From Treponema sp. (lineage in GTDB: Bacteria > Spirochaetota > Spirochaetia > Treponematales > Breznakiellaceae), in contig WQWU01000003.1 of assembly GCA_009785215.1 (NCBI GenBank), positions 17,680 through 81,679 of the forward strand: a DNA stretch of 64,000 bases, given 5' to 3'. The translations under genes were made by a program, and so were the position numbers. Each line of letters begins with the position of its first letter. Position 1 is the first letter of the stretch. This document shows positions 8,742 through 16,246 of this stretch, piece by piece. The notes beneath the pieces are model-generated. The model saw only the letters and a list, made by a program, of their open reading frames with translations, did not search any database and was not told the origin of the DNA.

Positions 8742-11444
8742 ATGGATGTCTGCGCGTCAAAAACAAGCCCAATGCTGGAACAGTACAGACGCATCAAAAA
8801 AGAGCAGCAGGGAAATGTTCTGTTCTTCAGGCTTGGAGATTTTTATGAAATGTTCGGCGAAGATGCCGTAGAAATTTCCGCGCTTCTTAATTTAACTCTT
8901 ACAAGCCGCAACGGAGTCCCCATGTGCGGCGTTCCGTATCATGCCGCAAAAACCTATGTTTCAAGACTTTTAAAACTTGGAAAAAAAATCGCGATTTGCG
9001 AACAGCTTACAGGACCAGGCAAGGGAACAAAAGTTATAGAGCGCGATGTTGTAGAAATAATAACTCCCGGCACAACTGTAGATGAAGATTTCCTGGAAAA
9101 AGGAAGCGCAAATTATCTTGGATGCCTTGCCGCTGCAAATACACAGCTTTCTTTTTCTTATATAGACCTTTCAACAGGGGATTTTTTTTCTACCTGTTTT
9201 AAAAAAGACGAAGTTCAGGGGAGCCATCCTTTGCTTCGCCAGGAATTTGAACGCTTGGCTATTAAAGAAATATTAATTCAGGAATCTCTTCTGGAAGACA
9301 ATAATATTGCACTGGCTGTCTATGACAGAAGCGGTCTTGTTTTAAACCGCTGGGCAGATTGGCTTTTTGATTTTTCTTCGGCAAAAACCAGGCTGGAAAA
9401 ACAATTTGGACTTTCTAATTTAAAAAGTTTCGGCTTACAGGAAGGCAGCGGGGAAATAATCTCGGCGGGAACTTTACTTGACTATCTTGATACAACATCA
9501 AAAAGCCTTTTGCCTCACATAAGAAGCATTAAATTATACCGGGATAATGAATATCTGGGACTTGATGAATCGAGCCAGCGTAATCTTGAACTTTTATACA
9601 ATCAAAGAGACGGAGATGTTCGTTTTTCGCTTTTTGAAACAATGGATGAAACGCGCTGTTCAATGGGAAAGCGCCTTTTAAAAAGACGTATCCTTCATCC
9701 GCTGCGTGATTTATCCAAAATTAACAACCGCCTTGATATGACAGAAAAACTATACCGCGAACAGGGTAAACTCGGAAAGTTACGTGAAATATTCGGCAAA
9801 ACACCGGATCTGGAAAGATTATGTTCAAGACTTGCCATGGATAAAGCGCACGGACGTGATATGCTTGCCGTAAAAATAGCAATTAACAATTATCTTTTAA
9901 TATGCGAAGAATTTAAAGACAGCAATTTTTGCTTTGAAAACGAAGAGGTTATGGAAAACCCCGAGGCACTTTTAGTGCTTGAAGATTTGCTTGAAAAGGG
10001 TATCAGCAATGAGCCGTCTGTTGTATTAAACGAAGGAAATTTAATAAAAGAAGGATACAGCGAAGAGCTGGACGGGTTGCGCTCCATGAGAGACAACAGC
10101 AGACAGATACTGGAAGATTATCTTGAAGAAGAAAAGCAGGCAACAGGAATACCAAGCCTTAAGATACGTTACAATCGTTTAATCGGCTATTATTTTGAAG
10201 TAACAAAGGTCAATCTTTCCCGTGTTCCCAAACATTTTATCAGAAGACAAGGAATAGCCGGCGGTGAGCGTTATTCTACAGATCGTCTTGCGGAACTTGA
10301 GTCGGAAATTAATGGAGCGTCAGACAGGGTAGTAGAGCTGGAAAGAAAACTTTTTATACAAATCAGAGATGAGGCAAAAAAACACCTGCCTCTCCTTTCA
10401 TCGGCTGCCCGCCGCCTTGCACAACTGGATGTAGCCCAGTCTTTGGCAAAAGCTGCTACGCTAAGAAGCTGGACGCGCCCGTTATTGAACGATAGCGGCA
10501 ATATGGAAATTTATGAAGGACGCCACCCCGTTGTAGAGGCGCATCTTAACAGAGGCGAATATATCCCCAATGACATTTTGCTGACAGACGACGGAATTTC
10601 CTTCGCGATGATAACAGGTCCCAACATGGCAGGAAAATCAACTTATCTGCGCTCTGCCGCCCTGATTACGATAATGGCTCAGATGGGAAGTTTTGTGCCG
10701 GCAAGGGAGGCGCACATAGGACTTTGCGACCGTATTTACTGCAGGGTAGGTGCATCTGACAATCTGGCTCGCGGAGAATCAACTTTCCTTGTAGAAATGA
10801 ATGAGACGGCGTTTATTTTAAATACGGCTACAAAAAAGAGCCTTGTTATCATGGACGAAGTGGGCAGGGGAACCGGCACTAACGACGGACTTTCGATAGC
10901 ATGGGCTGTAAGTGAAGAACTGCTTAACAGGGTTAAGTGCAGAACGCTTTTTGCCACGCATTTTCATGAACTTTCGCTATTGTCTAATCCGCGCATGGCA
11001 AACCGCTCCATGGAAGTTCTGGAACAGGGAGAAAAAATAATCTTTCTTAGAAAATTAAAAGAGGGGCCAACAGAGGAATCTTACGGAATACATGTAGCGC
11101 GTCTTGCAGGTCTTTCACAGGAAGTTTTACAGAGAGCAGGGCAAATTATGCGTCTTTTAAAAGAACGCGATTCAGATTTACGCGGCACTTTTGGCGGAAA
11201 AGAAGATGTTAACCGCTTTATTCCAGAGGTTAACAAAGAAGATAATAAGCCTGATAAATTTGAAATACTGCTTAAAGAAATTGATCCGCAAATCATGACA
11301 CCTATGGAAGCGCTTAATATCCTGTCCCAGTGGAAAAAACTATCACAATCAGGGATAGATATTTCTGCCTCGAATTTAACAAAACAAAAAACCAAGACTT
11401 CCAAGCCAAAAAACAACGAAAATTCTCCCTCTTTATTCGATTAA
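8742..11444 (+). CDS. mutS: DNA mismatch repair ATPase MutS
   Basis: The 900-residue protein has the N-terminal mismatch-binding motif (LFFRLGDFYEMFGEDA, with the Phe-x-Glu pair in FYEMF) at about residues 28-43. Connector, core and clamp domains follow, then Walker A GPNMAGKST at residues 626-634. Walker B (LVIMDEVGRGT) and the TLFATHFHEL motif come next. MutS recognises mispaired bases and recruits MutL. The length is normal for bacterial MutS1. It begins 3 bases after the skp stop and is probably in the same transcript. There is no mutL nearby. Confidence 0.97.
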   Translation: MDVCASKTSPMLEQYRRIKKEQQGNVLFFRLGDFYEMFGEDAVEISALLNLTLTSRNGVPMCGVPYHAAKTYVSRLLKLGKKIAICEQLTGPGKGTKVIERDVVEIITPGTTVDEDFLEKGSANYLGCLAAANTQLSFSYIDLSTGDFFSTCFKKDEVQGSHPLLRQEFERLAIKEILIQESLLEDNNIALAVYDRSGLVLNRWADWLFDFSSAKTRLEKQFGLSNLKSFGLQEGSGEIISAGTLLDYLDTTSKSLLPHIRSIKLYRDNEYLGLDESSQRNLELLYNQRDGDVRFSLFETMDETRCSMGKRLLKRRILHPLRDLSKINNRLDMTEKLYREQGKLGKLREIFGKTPDLERLCSRLAMDKAHGRDMLAVKIAINNYLLICEEFKDSNFCFENEEVMENPEALLVLEDLLEKGISNEPSVVLNEGNLIKEGYSEELDGLRSMRDNSRQILEDYLEEEKQATGIPSLKIRYNRLIGYYFEVTKVNLSRVPKHFIRRQGIAGGERYSTDRLAELESEINGASDRVVELERKLFIQIRDEAKKHLPLLSSAARRLAQLDVAQSLAKAATLRSWTRPLLNDSGNMEIYEGRHPVVEAHLNRGEYIPNDILLTDDGISFAMITGPNMAGKSTYLRSAALITIMAQMGSFVPAREAHIGLCDRIYCRVGASDNLARGESTFLVEMNETAFILNTATKKSLVIMDEVGRGTGTNDGLSIAWAVSEELLNRVKCRTLFATHFHELSLLSNPRMANRSMEVLEQGEKIIFLRKLKEGPTEESYGIHVARLAGLSQEVLQRAGQIMRLLKERDSDLRGTFGGKEDVNRFIPEVNKEDNKPDKFEILLKEIDPQIMTPMEALNILSQWKKLSQSGIDISASNLTKQKTKTSKPKNNENSPSLFD

Positions 11445-11491
11445 TATTCCCATTTCCTGAAATTCATTGTATAATGTAACCGGAGGAAAAA

Positions 11492-12790
11492 ATGTCAAAT
11501 AACGAAATTTTAAAACCGCAGGACAGACCCAGTATCGGAAAATGGATCCCTTTATCGTTTCAGCATGTTTTTGCAATGTTTGGAGCGACAATTCTGGTTC
11601 CGCTTTTAACGGGATTAAGCCCTGCAACAGCGCTTTTTACAGCAGGTACAGGAACAATGCTGTTCATCCTTTGTACAGGCGCAAAAGTACCGGCCTTTTT
11701 AGGTTCATCATTCAGCTTTATAGCGCCGTTGATTGGCGTATCGGCTGCTTACGGTCTTTCATACGCGCTTGGCGGCGCGATAGTGGCGGGATTATTCTAT
11801 TGTCTTATCGCGACTATAATTCGCTTTACAGGTACAGGATGGCTTGACCGTGTAATGCCGCCTGTAGTTATCGGCTCTGTAATCGTGGTAATCGGTCTCT
11901 ACCTGGCTCCTGTCGCAATGAACATGGCATCACGCGTTAACCCCAATGATCCGGGTACATACAGTCTTGTATTCCTTTCCATTGCTGCGGTAACCCTTTG
12001 TGTAACAATCGTATCCAATATTTTTCTCAAAGGTTTCTTCAGCGCCATTCCCATATTGATAGGGCTTATTGCAGGCTATATTTTTACGCTTCTTATGGGT
12101 TTGGTGTTTCCAGCCTACGCGATTATAGATTTTCAAATTGTAAAAGACGCGGCATGGTTTGGCTTCCCGAAATTCCACGTACCCAGTTTTAACATTGTTC
12201 CCATTATAATTTTCGTAATTGTTTCACTTGCTACTATCTGCGAACATTTGGGAGACATGGTTGTAACAAGTAAAATTGTAGGTCAGGATTTCTACAAAAA
12301 TCCCGGGCTTCACCGCACACTTATCGGAGACGGTATTGCCACAACCTGGGCGGCTATCTGGGGCGGACCTCCCAATACCACTTACAGCGAAAATGTCGGC
12401 GTAATGGCTATTACCCGCGTTTACTCGGTTTGGGTAATAGGAGGAGCGGCTGTAATCGCTGTCTTCCTTTCGTTCTTTACAAAATTCGGCGCGATTATTC
12501 AAACTATTCCTACACCGGTTCTGGGCGGCGTATCCATTCTGCTCTTCGGAATTATTGCATCCAGCGGCCTTCGCACAATCGTAGAAAGCGGCGTAGATTA
12601 CAAAGACAAACGTAACCTGATAATTACCTCTGTAATTCTTGTTATCGGTATCGGCGGCGGAAAACTGGCATTTAAAATCGCGCAGGATATAAACGGCGAC
12701 CCGATTATGTTTGAACTTGCAGGTATTGCGCTTGCAACAGTTGTGGGGATTATACTTAACCTTGTGATTCCTGTGACCAAAAAAGACTAG
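11492..12790 (+). CDS. uraA: Uracil permease, NCS2 family
   Basis: This 432-residue, very hydrophobic protein has about 12-14 membrane segments. The opening IPLSFQHVFAMFGATILVP and the stretch VPAFLGSSFSFIAP match UraA-type uracil:proton symporters closely. The later motif GGPPNTTYSENVGVMAITR is the conserved NCS2 segment that includes the substrate-binding region. A strong GGAGG Shine-Dalgarno lies 5 bases before the ATG. A TATAAT at 11471-11476 is too close to be its promoter. A large palindrome follows its stop codon and may end transcription. Specificity for uracil rather than xanthine is inferred from resemblance. Confidence 0.88.
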   Translation: MSNNEILKPQDRPSIGKWIPLSFQHVFAMFGATILVPLLTGLSPATALFTAGTGTMLFILCTGAKVPAFLGSSFSFIAPLIGVSAAYGLSYALGGAIVAGLFYCLIATIIRFTGTGWLDRVMPPVVIGSVIVVIGLYLAPVAMNMASRVNPNDPGTYSLVFLSIAAVTLCVTIVSNIFLKGFFSAIPILIGLIAGYIFTLLMGLVFPAYAIIDFQIVKDAAWFGFPKFHVPSFNIVPIIIFVIVSLATICEHLGDMVVTSKIVGQDFYKNPGLHRTLIGDGIATTWAAIWGGPPNTTYSENVGVMAITRVYSVWVIGGAAVIAVFLSFFTKFGAIIQTIPTPVLGGVSILLFGIIASSGLRTIVESGVDYKDKRNLIITSVILVIGIGGGKLAFKIAQDINGDPIMFELAGIALATVVGIILNLVIPVTKKD

Positions 12791-12800
12791 CGAGCTCTCC

Positions 12801-12945
12801 GTGCCCTTGCACCGCAGGGCGGCGGGCGTGGAAAACATTTGCAAAGAGTCTGCTACGGAGCCTCACATCCTTCGGATGCAAGTCTCCTCCGCAGAGAACG
12901 GCAAAAATTGTTTTCCACGCTCGCCGCCCAGCGGTGCAAGGGCAC
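12801..12945. repeat. Long GC-rich inverted repeat after uraA
   Basis: The arms 12801-12836 and 12910-12945 are complementary apart from two positions. The outer 15 bases, GTGCCCTTGCACCGC, are perfect, and the inner part includes GCGTGGAAAAC. The 70-base centre can fold again around CATCC-TTCG-GATG. Base composition is much richer in G+C than its neighbours. It could act as a transcription terminator or be a mobile palindromic element. It lies 10 bases after the uraA stop codon. Confidence 0.85.
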
Positions 12946-12977
12946 AAAAGTGCCTGCTAAGGGAGAAGATTTTCTAT

Positions 12978-13391
12978 ATGAATAATATTATGAAAATATT
13001 TTTACTGTTTTTTGTTTTCTCATTAATATCTTTTAATATTTATGCTAATGATGTTAATACTTTGATTGATGATCTTGGTCCTGAGTATACTGCTAATTTT
13101 ATAAATATGGCTCGTGTGAGAAATATTAATATTCCTGTGGGGAAAAGATATACGGTTAGGGTTGGTTCTGTTTTGGATTATCTTACTTTATCTGATAATG
13201 AAAATACGATAATCGGTATTGATGCTTCAAGAGGAACAAGGCGTTATATTACAATAGCTGTTAGGGGGTTTCCCCGTTTTGGCAACAGAATTGAAATTGA
13301 ATATAAAGGCACATTAACTGTTACCGCGCCCAATAATAGCGAGCAGGCGTTTTATTTAGCGTATTTTGAGATCGTGAATTATATTAGATAA
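12978..13391 (+). CDS. Small exported protein of unknown function
   Basis: This 137-residue protein begins with a signal peptide (MKIFLLFFVFSLISFNIYAN). The mature part is about 115 residues, predicted beta-rich (YITIAVRGFPRFGNRIEIEY). I recognise no family. The ATG at 12978 follows AGGGAGAAG; the open frame extends upstream into the palindrome but that part is not credible coding sequence. A second ATG at 12990 is possible. It is more A+T rich than the uraA gene before it. Confidence 0.65.
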   Translation: MNNIMKIFLLFFVFSLISFNIYANDVNTLIDDLGPEYTANFINMARVRNINIPVGKRYTVRVGSVLDYLTLSDNENTIIGIDASRGTRRYITIAVRGFPRFGNRIEIEYKGTLTVTAPNNSEQAFYLAYFEIVNYIR

Positions 13392-13410
13392 TAAGAATTA
13401 ATACTTATTT

Positions 13411-13827
13411 CTACTTTGCCAATTCATAAAAAGTAACAGACATTCCGCTTTCACCGTCCAGAAGAGCAAGGCGGTTTGTCGCAGGGTCGTATGTAAGAGT
13501 ATCGTTCATTTCGTATTCACCGTAATCACTAATGGACAAATATTTAAAATTATAAACATTATCTTCCATTTTGCTCAAATTACCTTGATAAACAAACGCG
13601 CCTCTTACAAATTCTACTTTTGCTATGCTGTCTTTATCTTTAGTTATTCGTAATACAGAGGTAGAAAGTCTTTCTTCCGCATAAGTATCTCCGTATTCAC
13701 CTCTGGTTATAACATAACGCCAATTTCCATAAATTTCTCCGTCATCATTTGCAGATGCCGTACTCGCGCAAGACATTACCGTAATCGCAATAATACCGAT
13801 AACCGCAATTGTTAAATACTTTTTCAT
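13411..13827 (-). CDS. Putative lipoprotein, lipocalin-like beta protein
   Basis: The 138-residue protein has a lipoprotein signal peptide ending in VMSC, so Cys20 is the predicted lipidation site. The mature part reads like a small beta-barrel that measures or binds something (GNWRYVITRGEYGDTY and ALLDGESGMSVTFYELAK), a pattern seen in lipocalin-like treponemal lipoproteins. The function is unknown. It lies 9 bases downstream of the next lipoprotein gene, so the two form a small minus-strand operon facing the convergent gene at 12978-13391. Confidence 0.65.
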   Translation of the reverse strand: MKKYLTIAVIGIIAITVMSCASTASANDDGEIYGNWRYVITRGEYGDTYAEERLSTSVLRITKDKDSIAKVEFVRGAFVYQGNLSKMEDNVYNFKYLSISDYGEYEMNDTLTYDPATNRLALLDGESGMSVTFYELAK

Positions 13828-13836
13828 AAAAACTCC

Positions 13837-14280
13837 TTAACCCGCTGCTTCAGAAAAATCATACCAGGATATTAAATTTGTTTCCTGATTCATATTAAAA
13901 TTAAATTTATAACCCTGCCAATTTGGAAACCCCTGATTATCAGTTGCTTGTATCATTAAATAAACATGGAATTCGCCGTTTTTTCTAAATGGCTCATTTG
14001 TTTTCCCTGATTTAGTATCTATCATTAGTAAATTAGAAATAGTAGTATCATTTATTAACACAGGCTGTGACCAGGCAAGCCAGTCAAATATCCCATTTTC
14101 GTCATAAACTGCCAAAGATACATTGCAATACATACCAATAAACATTGTAGGAATATCAAAAATTATCACATTTTTTTGCAGATTTTCCCTTTGCGAACCA
14201 GCAGACGCACACCCGGCAAAACCCAAAGCAAAAACCGACATGCAAACCAGCAATACCAAGGTAACAAGTTTTCTTTTCAT
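13837..14280 (-). CDS. Putative lipoprotein of unknown function
   Basis: The 147-residue protein has a signal peptide with lipobox FAGC (Cys24), followed by a Ser/Gly-containing tether. The mature domain contains aromatic-rich strands (IFDWLAWSQPVLIND and NWQGYKFNFNM). I recognise no family. It is the first gene of a two-lipoprotein unit; its start codon is preceded by AGGAGT on the minus strand. Confidence 0.62.
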   Translation of the reverse strand: MKRKLVTLVLLVCMSVFALGFAGCASAGSQRENLQKNVIIFDIPTMFIGMYCNVSLAVYDENGIFDWLAWSQPVLINDTTISNLLMIDTKSGKTNEPFRKNGEFHVYLMIQATDNQGFPNWQGYKFNFNMNQETNLISWYDFSEAAG

Positions 14281-14367
14281 AATAACTCCTTATAAATTAT
14301 AATTATACCATATGTTTTAATTTTGTCCAGAAAAAAAGTGACAGTTGCCTGAATTTAGGGAAGATTT

Positions 14368-14401
14368 TTTACCACGAACCAAACGAACACACACGAACCT
14401 G
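14368..14401 (+). repeat. CACGAAC-type dispersed repeat (half copy)
   Basis: The segment TTACCACGAACC followed by AACGAACACACACGAACCTG nearly repeats the sequence at 60254-60287. Here only one arm is present; the other locus has the matching inverted arm. It lies in the gene-free stretch 14281-14741. Confidence 0.75.
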
Positions 14402-14465
14402 TTGTTTGTTGTCAAGGCGCAGTTTGTGAAGATACAACACATCGTTCCCATGTATGTAATAGAAA

Positions 14466-14513
14466 GGTAGCTACCGCTTTTAATAAAAGAAAAACAATTG
14501 GTACCTGATACCA
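14466..14513. repeat. GGTAGCTACC and TTGGTACCTGATACCA boxes
   Basis: Two short palindromic boxes, 14466-14475 and 14498-14513, flank an A-rich spacer. The same arrangement (box, T/A-rich spacer, box) is found at 25033-25072 and 62381-62431. A degenerate third box (ATGGTAACAGGTACT) follows at 14695-14709. Confidence 0.6.
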
Positions 14514-14522
14514 TTTTTTTTA

Positions 14523-14688
14523 TATACCAAGCAACAGGAAGGCGGGGCAGACTGCGGGCGCAGAAAAACATCTTCCGAAATTCTCCGGCGGAGAGACCGA
14601 GCGTAGCGAGAGGCTCATAGCCGGGCTCTTGAGGGGTTTTTCTGCGCACGCAGGCTGCCCCGTCTTCCCGGATTCTTGTAATTGTGAT
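14523..14688 (+). repeat. GC-rich palindromic element, copy 1
   Basis: The element has inverted arms (GGAAGGCGGGGCAG near 14536 and CTGCCCCGTCTTCCCG near 14655) around a structured core with CTCCGGCGGAGAG and GAGCGTAGCGAGAG. It matches, in the opposite orientation, the element at 62155-62371, including flanks such as ATACCAAGCAAC and ATTCTTGTAATTGT. The open frame across it on the minus strand (14317-14649) is not credible as a gene. Base composition is far from that of neighbouring DNA. Confidence 0.88.
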
Positions 14689-14741
14689 TAATTAATGGTA
14701 ACAGGTACTCTGCGTGACCTGGACACTAGATAGCAATTATT

Positions 14742-16052
14742 TCAGCTTTTTTCCAGAATTCCCGGTAATCCGCCAACCATATAAAGAGGTACAGAATATA
14801 ACCCATCTATAAAACCGTAATTTTTAAGAGAAAAGCGTATTGAACGAGCAGGTTTAAATTCGTTTCTATACATATTAAGGCTTTCGGATTTAACGCTTTT
14901 TCCGGATTTTACCTCAATAGGGATAATATCGTTTTTATATTGAATAACAAATTCAACTTCTGCAGTATTTTTATCGGTTGCCCAGTAGTAAATTGGAAGT
15001 GAAGCATTAGCTGCTAACAATTCCTGCAAAACAAATTGTTCAGCAAGTCCACCCTTATAATGAGTAAATGTTTTACTGCTATCATCTAGGTAGCTTTTGG
15101 GATCAAGATCGGTTCTTGCGGACAAAAGACCTATATCGTTCATATATAATTTAAAAATCGAAGATTGTTTATACCCTATTAATGGCATATTAGGCAGGCT
15201 AACACGATATAGTTTAAGGATGAGGTTAGTATCGGTAAGCCAGTTAAGGGCAATTTCATAGTCCCGCCCGCGAGAGCCTTCTTTCATATCAGAATACAGA
15301 AATCGCTTGTTCTCTTTGGCAAGCTGTGTTGGAATAGACTCCCAAATATCCCGCGTACGCGCAATGTAAGAAGATGGAATATGCTTTGCAAAATCAGCAT
15401 AATAAGAATCGATAATTACTTTTTGCACTTCACGCACTTCTTTAAAATTTCGGTTTTCTGAATATTTCTTTACAGCAGCAGGCATTCCGCCGGTAAAAAA
15501 ATACTGCTTTAATAACTCGACAATCGGATCATGAAATGTCGTTATAGTTTGAAAATCAAAAATTTTAATGCTAGGTAAAAAACGATCGTCTATCTCGCTC
15601 ATGAATTCATAAAATGACATTGGATACATCGTCAATATATCTACCTTACCTACAGGAAAGCCCGTGCCTTCCAATGTCATAACGCCAAGCAAACTACCTG
15701 CGGCAATCACATGGTATTCCGGAGCGTTTTCGTTAAAATATTTTAATGATGTAAGCGCACGCGGGCATTCCTGAACCTCATCAAAAATAATGAGCGTTTC
15801 CGGCGTAATTTTTATATTTGCCGCAATACTCAGTTCATGGATAATACGCGGAATACTAAGGTCTTTTTCGAAAATATTTTTAAGCAGACTATCGGAATCA
15901 AAGGAAATATAAGCGGCAGAATCGTAGTATTTTGCACCAAATTCCTTCATGAGCCAGGTCTTGCCAACCTGCCTTGCCCCATAAAGAACCAGAGGCTTTT
16001 TGTCTGAGGATTTCTTCCATTTTTCCAACTTTTCAACCATTGAACGGTACAT
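14742..16052 (-). CDS. AAA ATPase with C-terminal DUF4143 domain
   Basis: The 436-residue protein has Walker A GARQVGKT at residues 25-32, Walker B LIIFDEVQE, and a sensor-like segment HVIAAGSLLG. The C-terminal part (AEQFVLQELLA and VEFVIQYKNDIIPIEVKSG) is the DUF4143 region, with a PD-(D/E)XK-nuclease-like signature (E...IEVK). Proteins of this type are common, often mobile, and mostly without known function; some are thought to act with toxins or in DNA processing. It stands alone between repeats and a near-consensus promoter. No frameshift is seen. Confidence 0.85.
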   Translation of the reverse strand: MYRSMVEKLEKWKKSSDKKPLVLYGARQVGKTWLMKEFGAKYYDSAAYISFDSDSLLKNIFEKDLSIPRIIHELSIAANIKITPETLIIFDEVQECPRALTSLKYFNENAPEYHVIAAGSLLGVMTLEGTGFPVGKVDILTMYPMSFYEFMSEIDDRFLPSIKIFDFQTITTFHDPIVELLKQYFFTGGMPAAVKKYSENRNFKEVREVQKVIIDSYYADFAKHIPSSYIARTRDIWESIPTQLAKENKRFLYSDMKEGSRGRDYEIALNWLTDTNLILKLYRVSLPNMPLIGYKQSSIFKLYMNDIGLLSARTDLDPKSYLDDSSKTFTHYKGGLAEQFVLQELLAANASLPIYYWATDKNTAEVEFVIQYKNDIIPIEVKSGKSVKSESLNMYRNEFKPARSIRFSLKNYGFIDGLYSVPLYMVGGLPGILEKS

Positions 16053-16081
16053 TTTTACCCCTATTTACCTTGTTTTCTTTA

Positions 16082-16109
16082 ATTATAACGCTTTTTTATA
16101 GTTTGTCAA
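16082..16109 (-). promoter_or_regulatory. Near-consensus sigma-70 promoter of the DUF4143 ATPase gene
   Basis: On the minus strand TTGACA (16109-16104) and TATAAT (16087-16082) are both perfect hexamers with a 16-base spacer. They point at the gene starting at 16052, leaving a leader of about 20 bases. Confidence 0.75.
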
Positions 16110-16126
16110 GAATTATGTGGGATTTT

Positions 16127-16152
16127 GCACGGAATTCCGCGGAATTCTGTGC
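16127..16152. promoter_or_regulatory. 26-bp palindrome upstream of the ATPase promoter
   Basis: The halves GCACGGAATTCCG and CGGAATTCTGTGC form an inverted repeat with a single mismatched pair. It is centred about 33 bases upstream of the -35 box of the divergent ATPase gene and about 110 bases before the kinase gene. It could be an operator for either gene or a fortuitous repeat. Confidence 0.5.
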
Positions 16153-16246
16153 AGATTTGGCACATAATTCCGTTTGTAATATAGAGCTTGTCTTTATTTC
16201 AAATTTATGGTAATATAACTATAGGTTTTACAAAAAAAATGGGGTT

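Noticed and set aside
11471-11476. TATAAT before uraA as a promoter
   Set aside because: The predicted start would fall in the Shine-Dalgarno sequence, and no -35 box is present.
12224-12844. 206-codon frame opposite uraA
   Set aside because: It lies antisense to a clear transporter gene and has no recognisable features.
14317-14649. Minus-strand open frame of 110 codons
   Set aside because: It runs across the palindromic element and other repeats and has no family features; its reading reflects the repeat.
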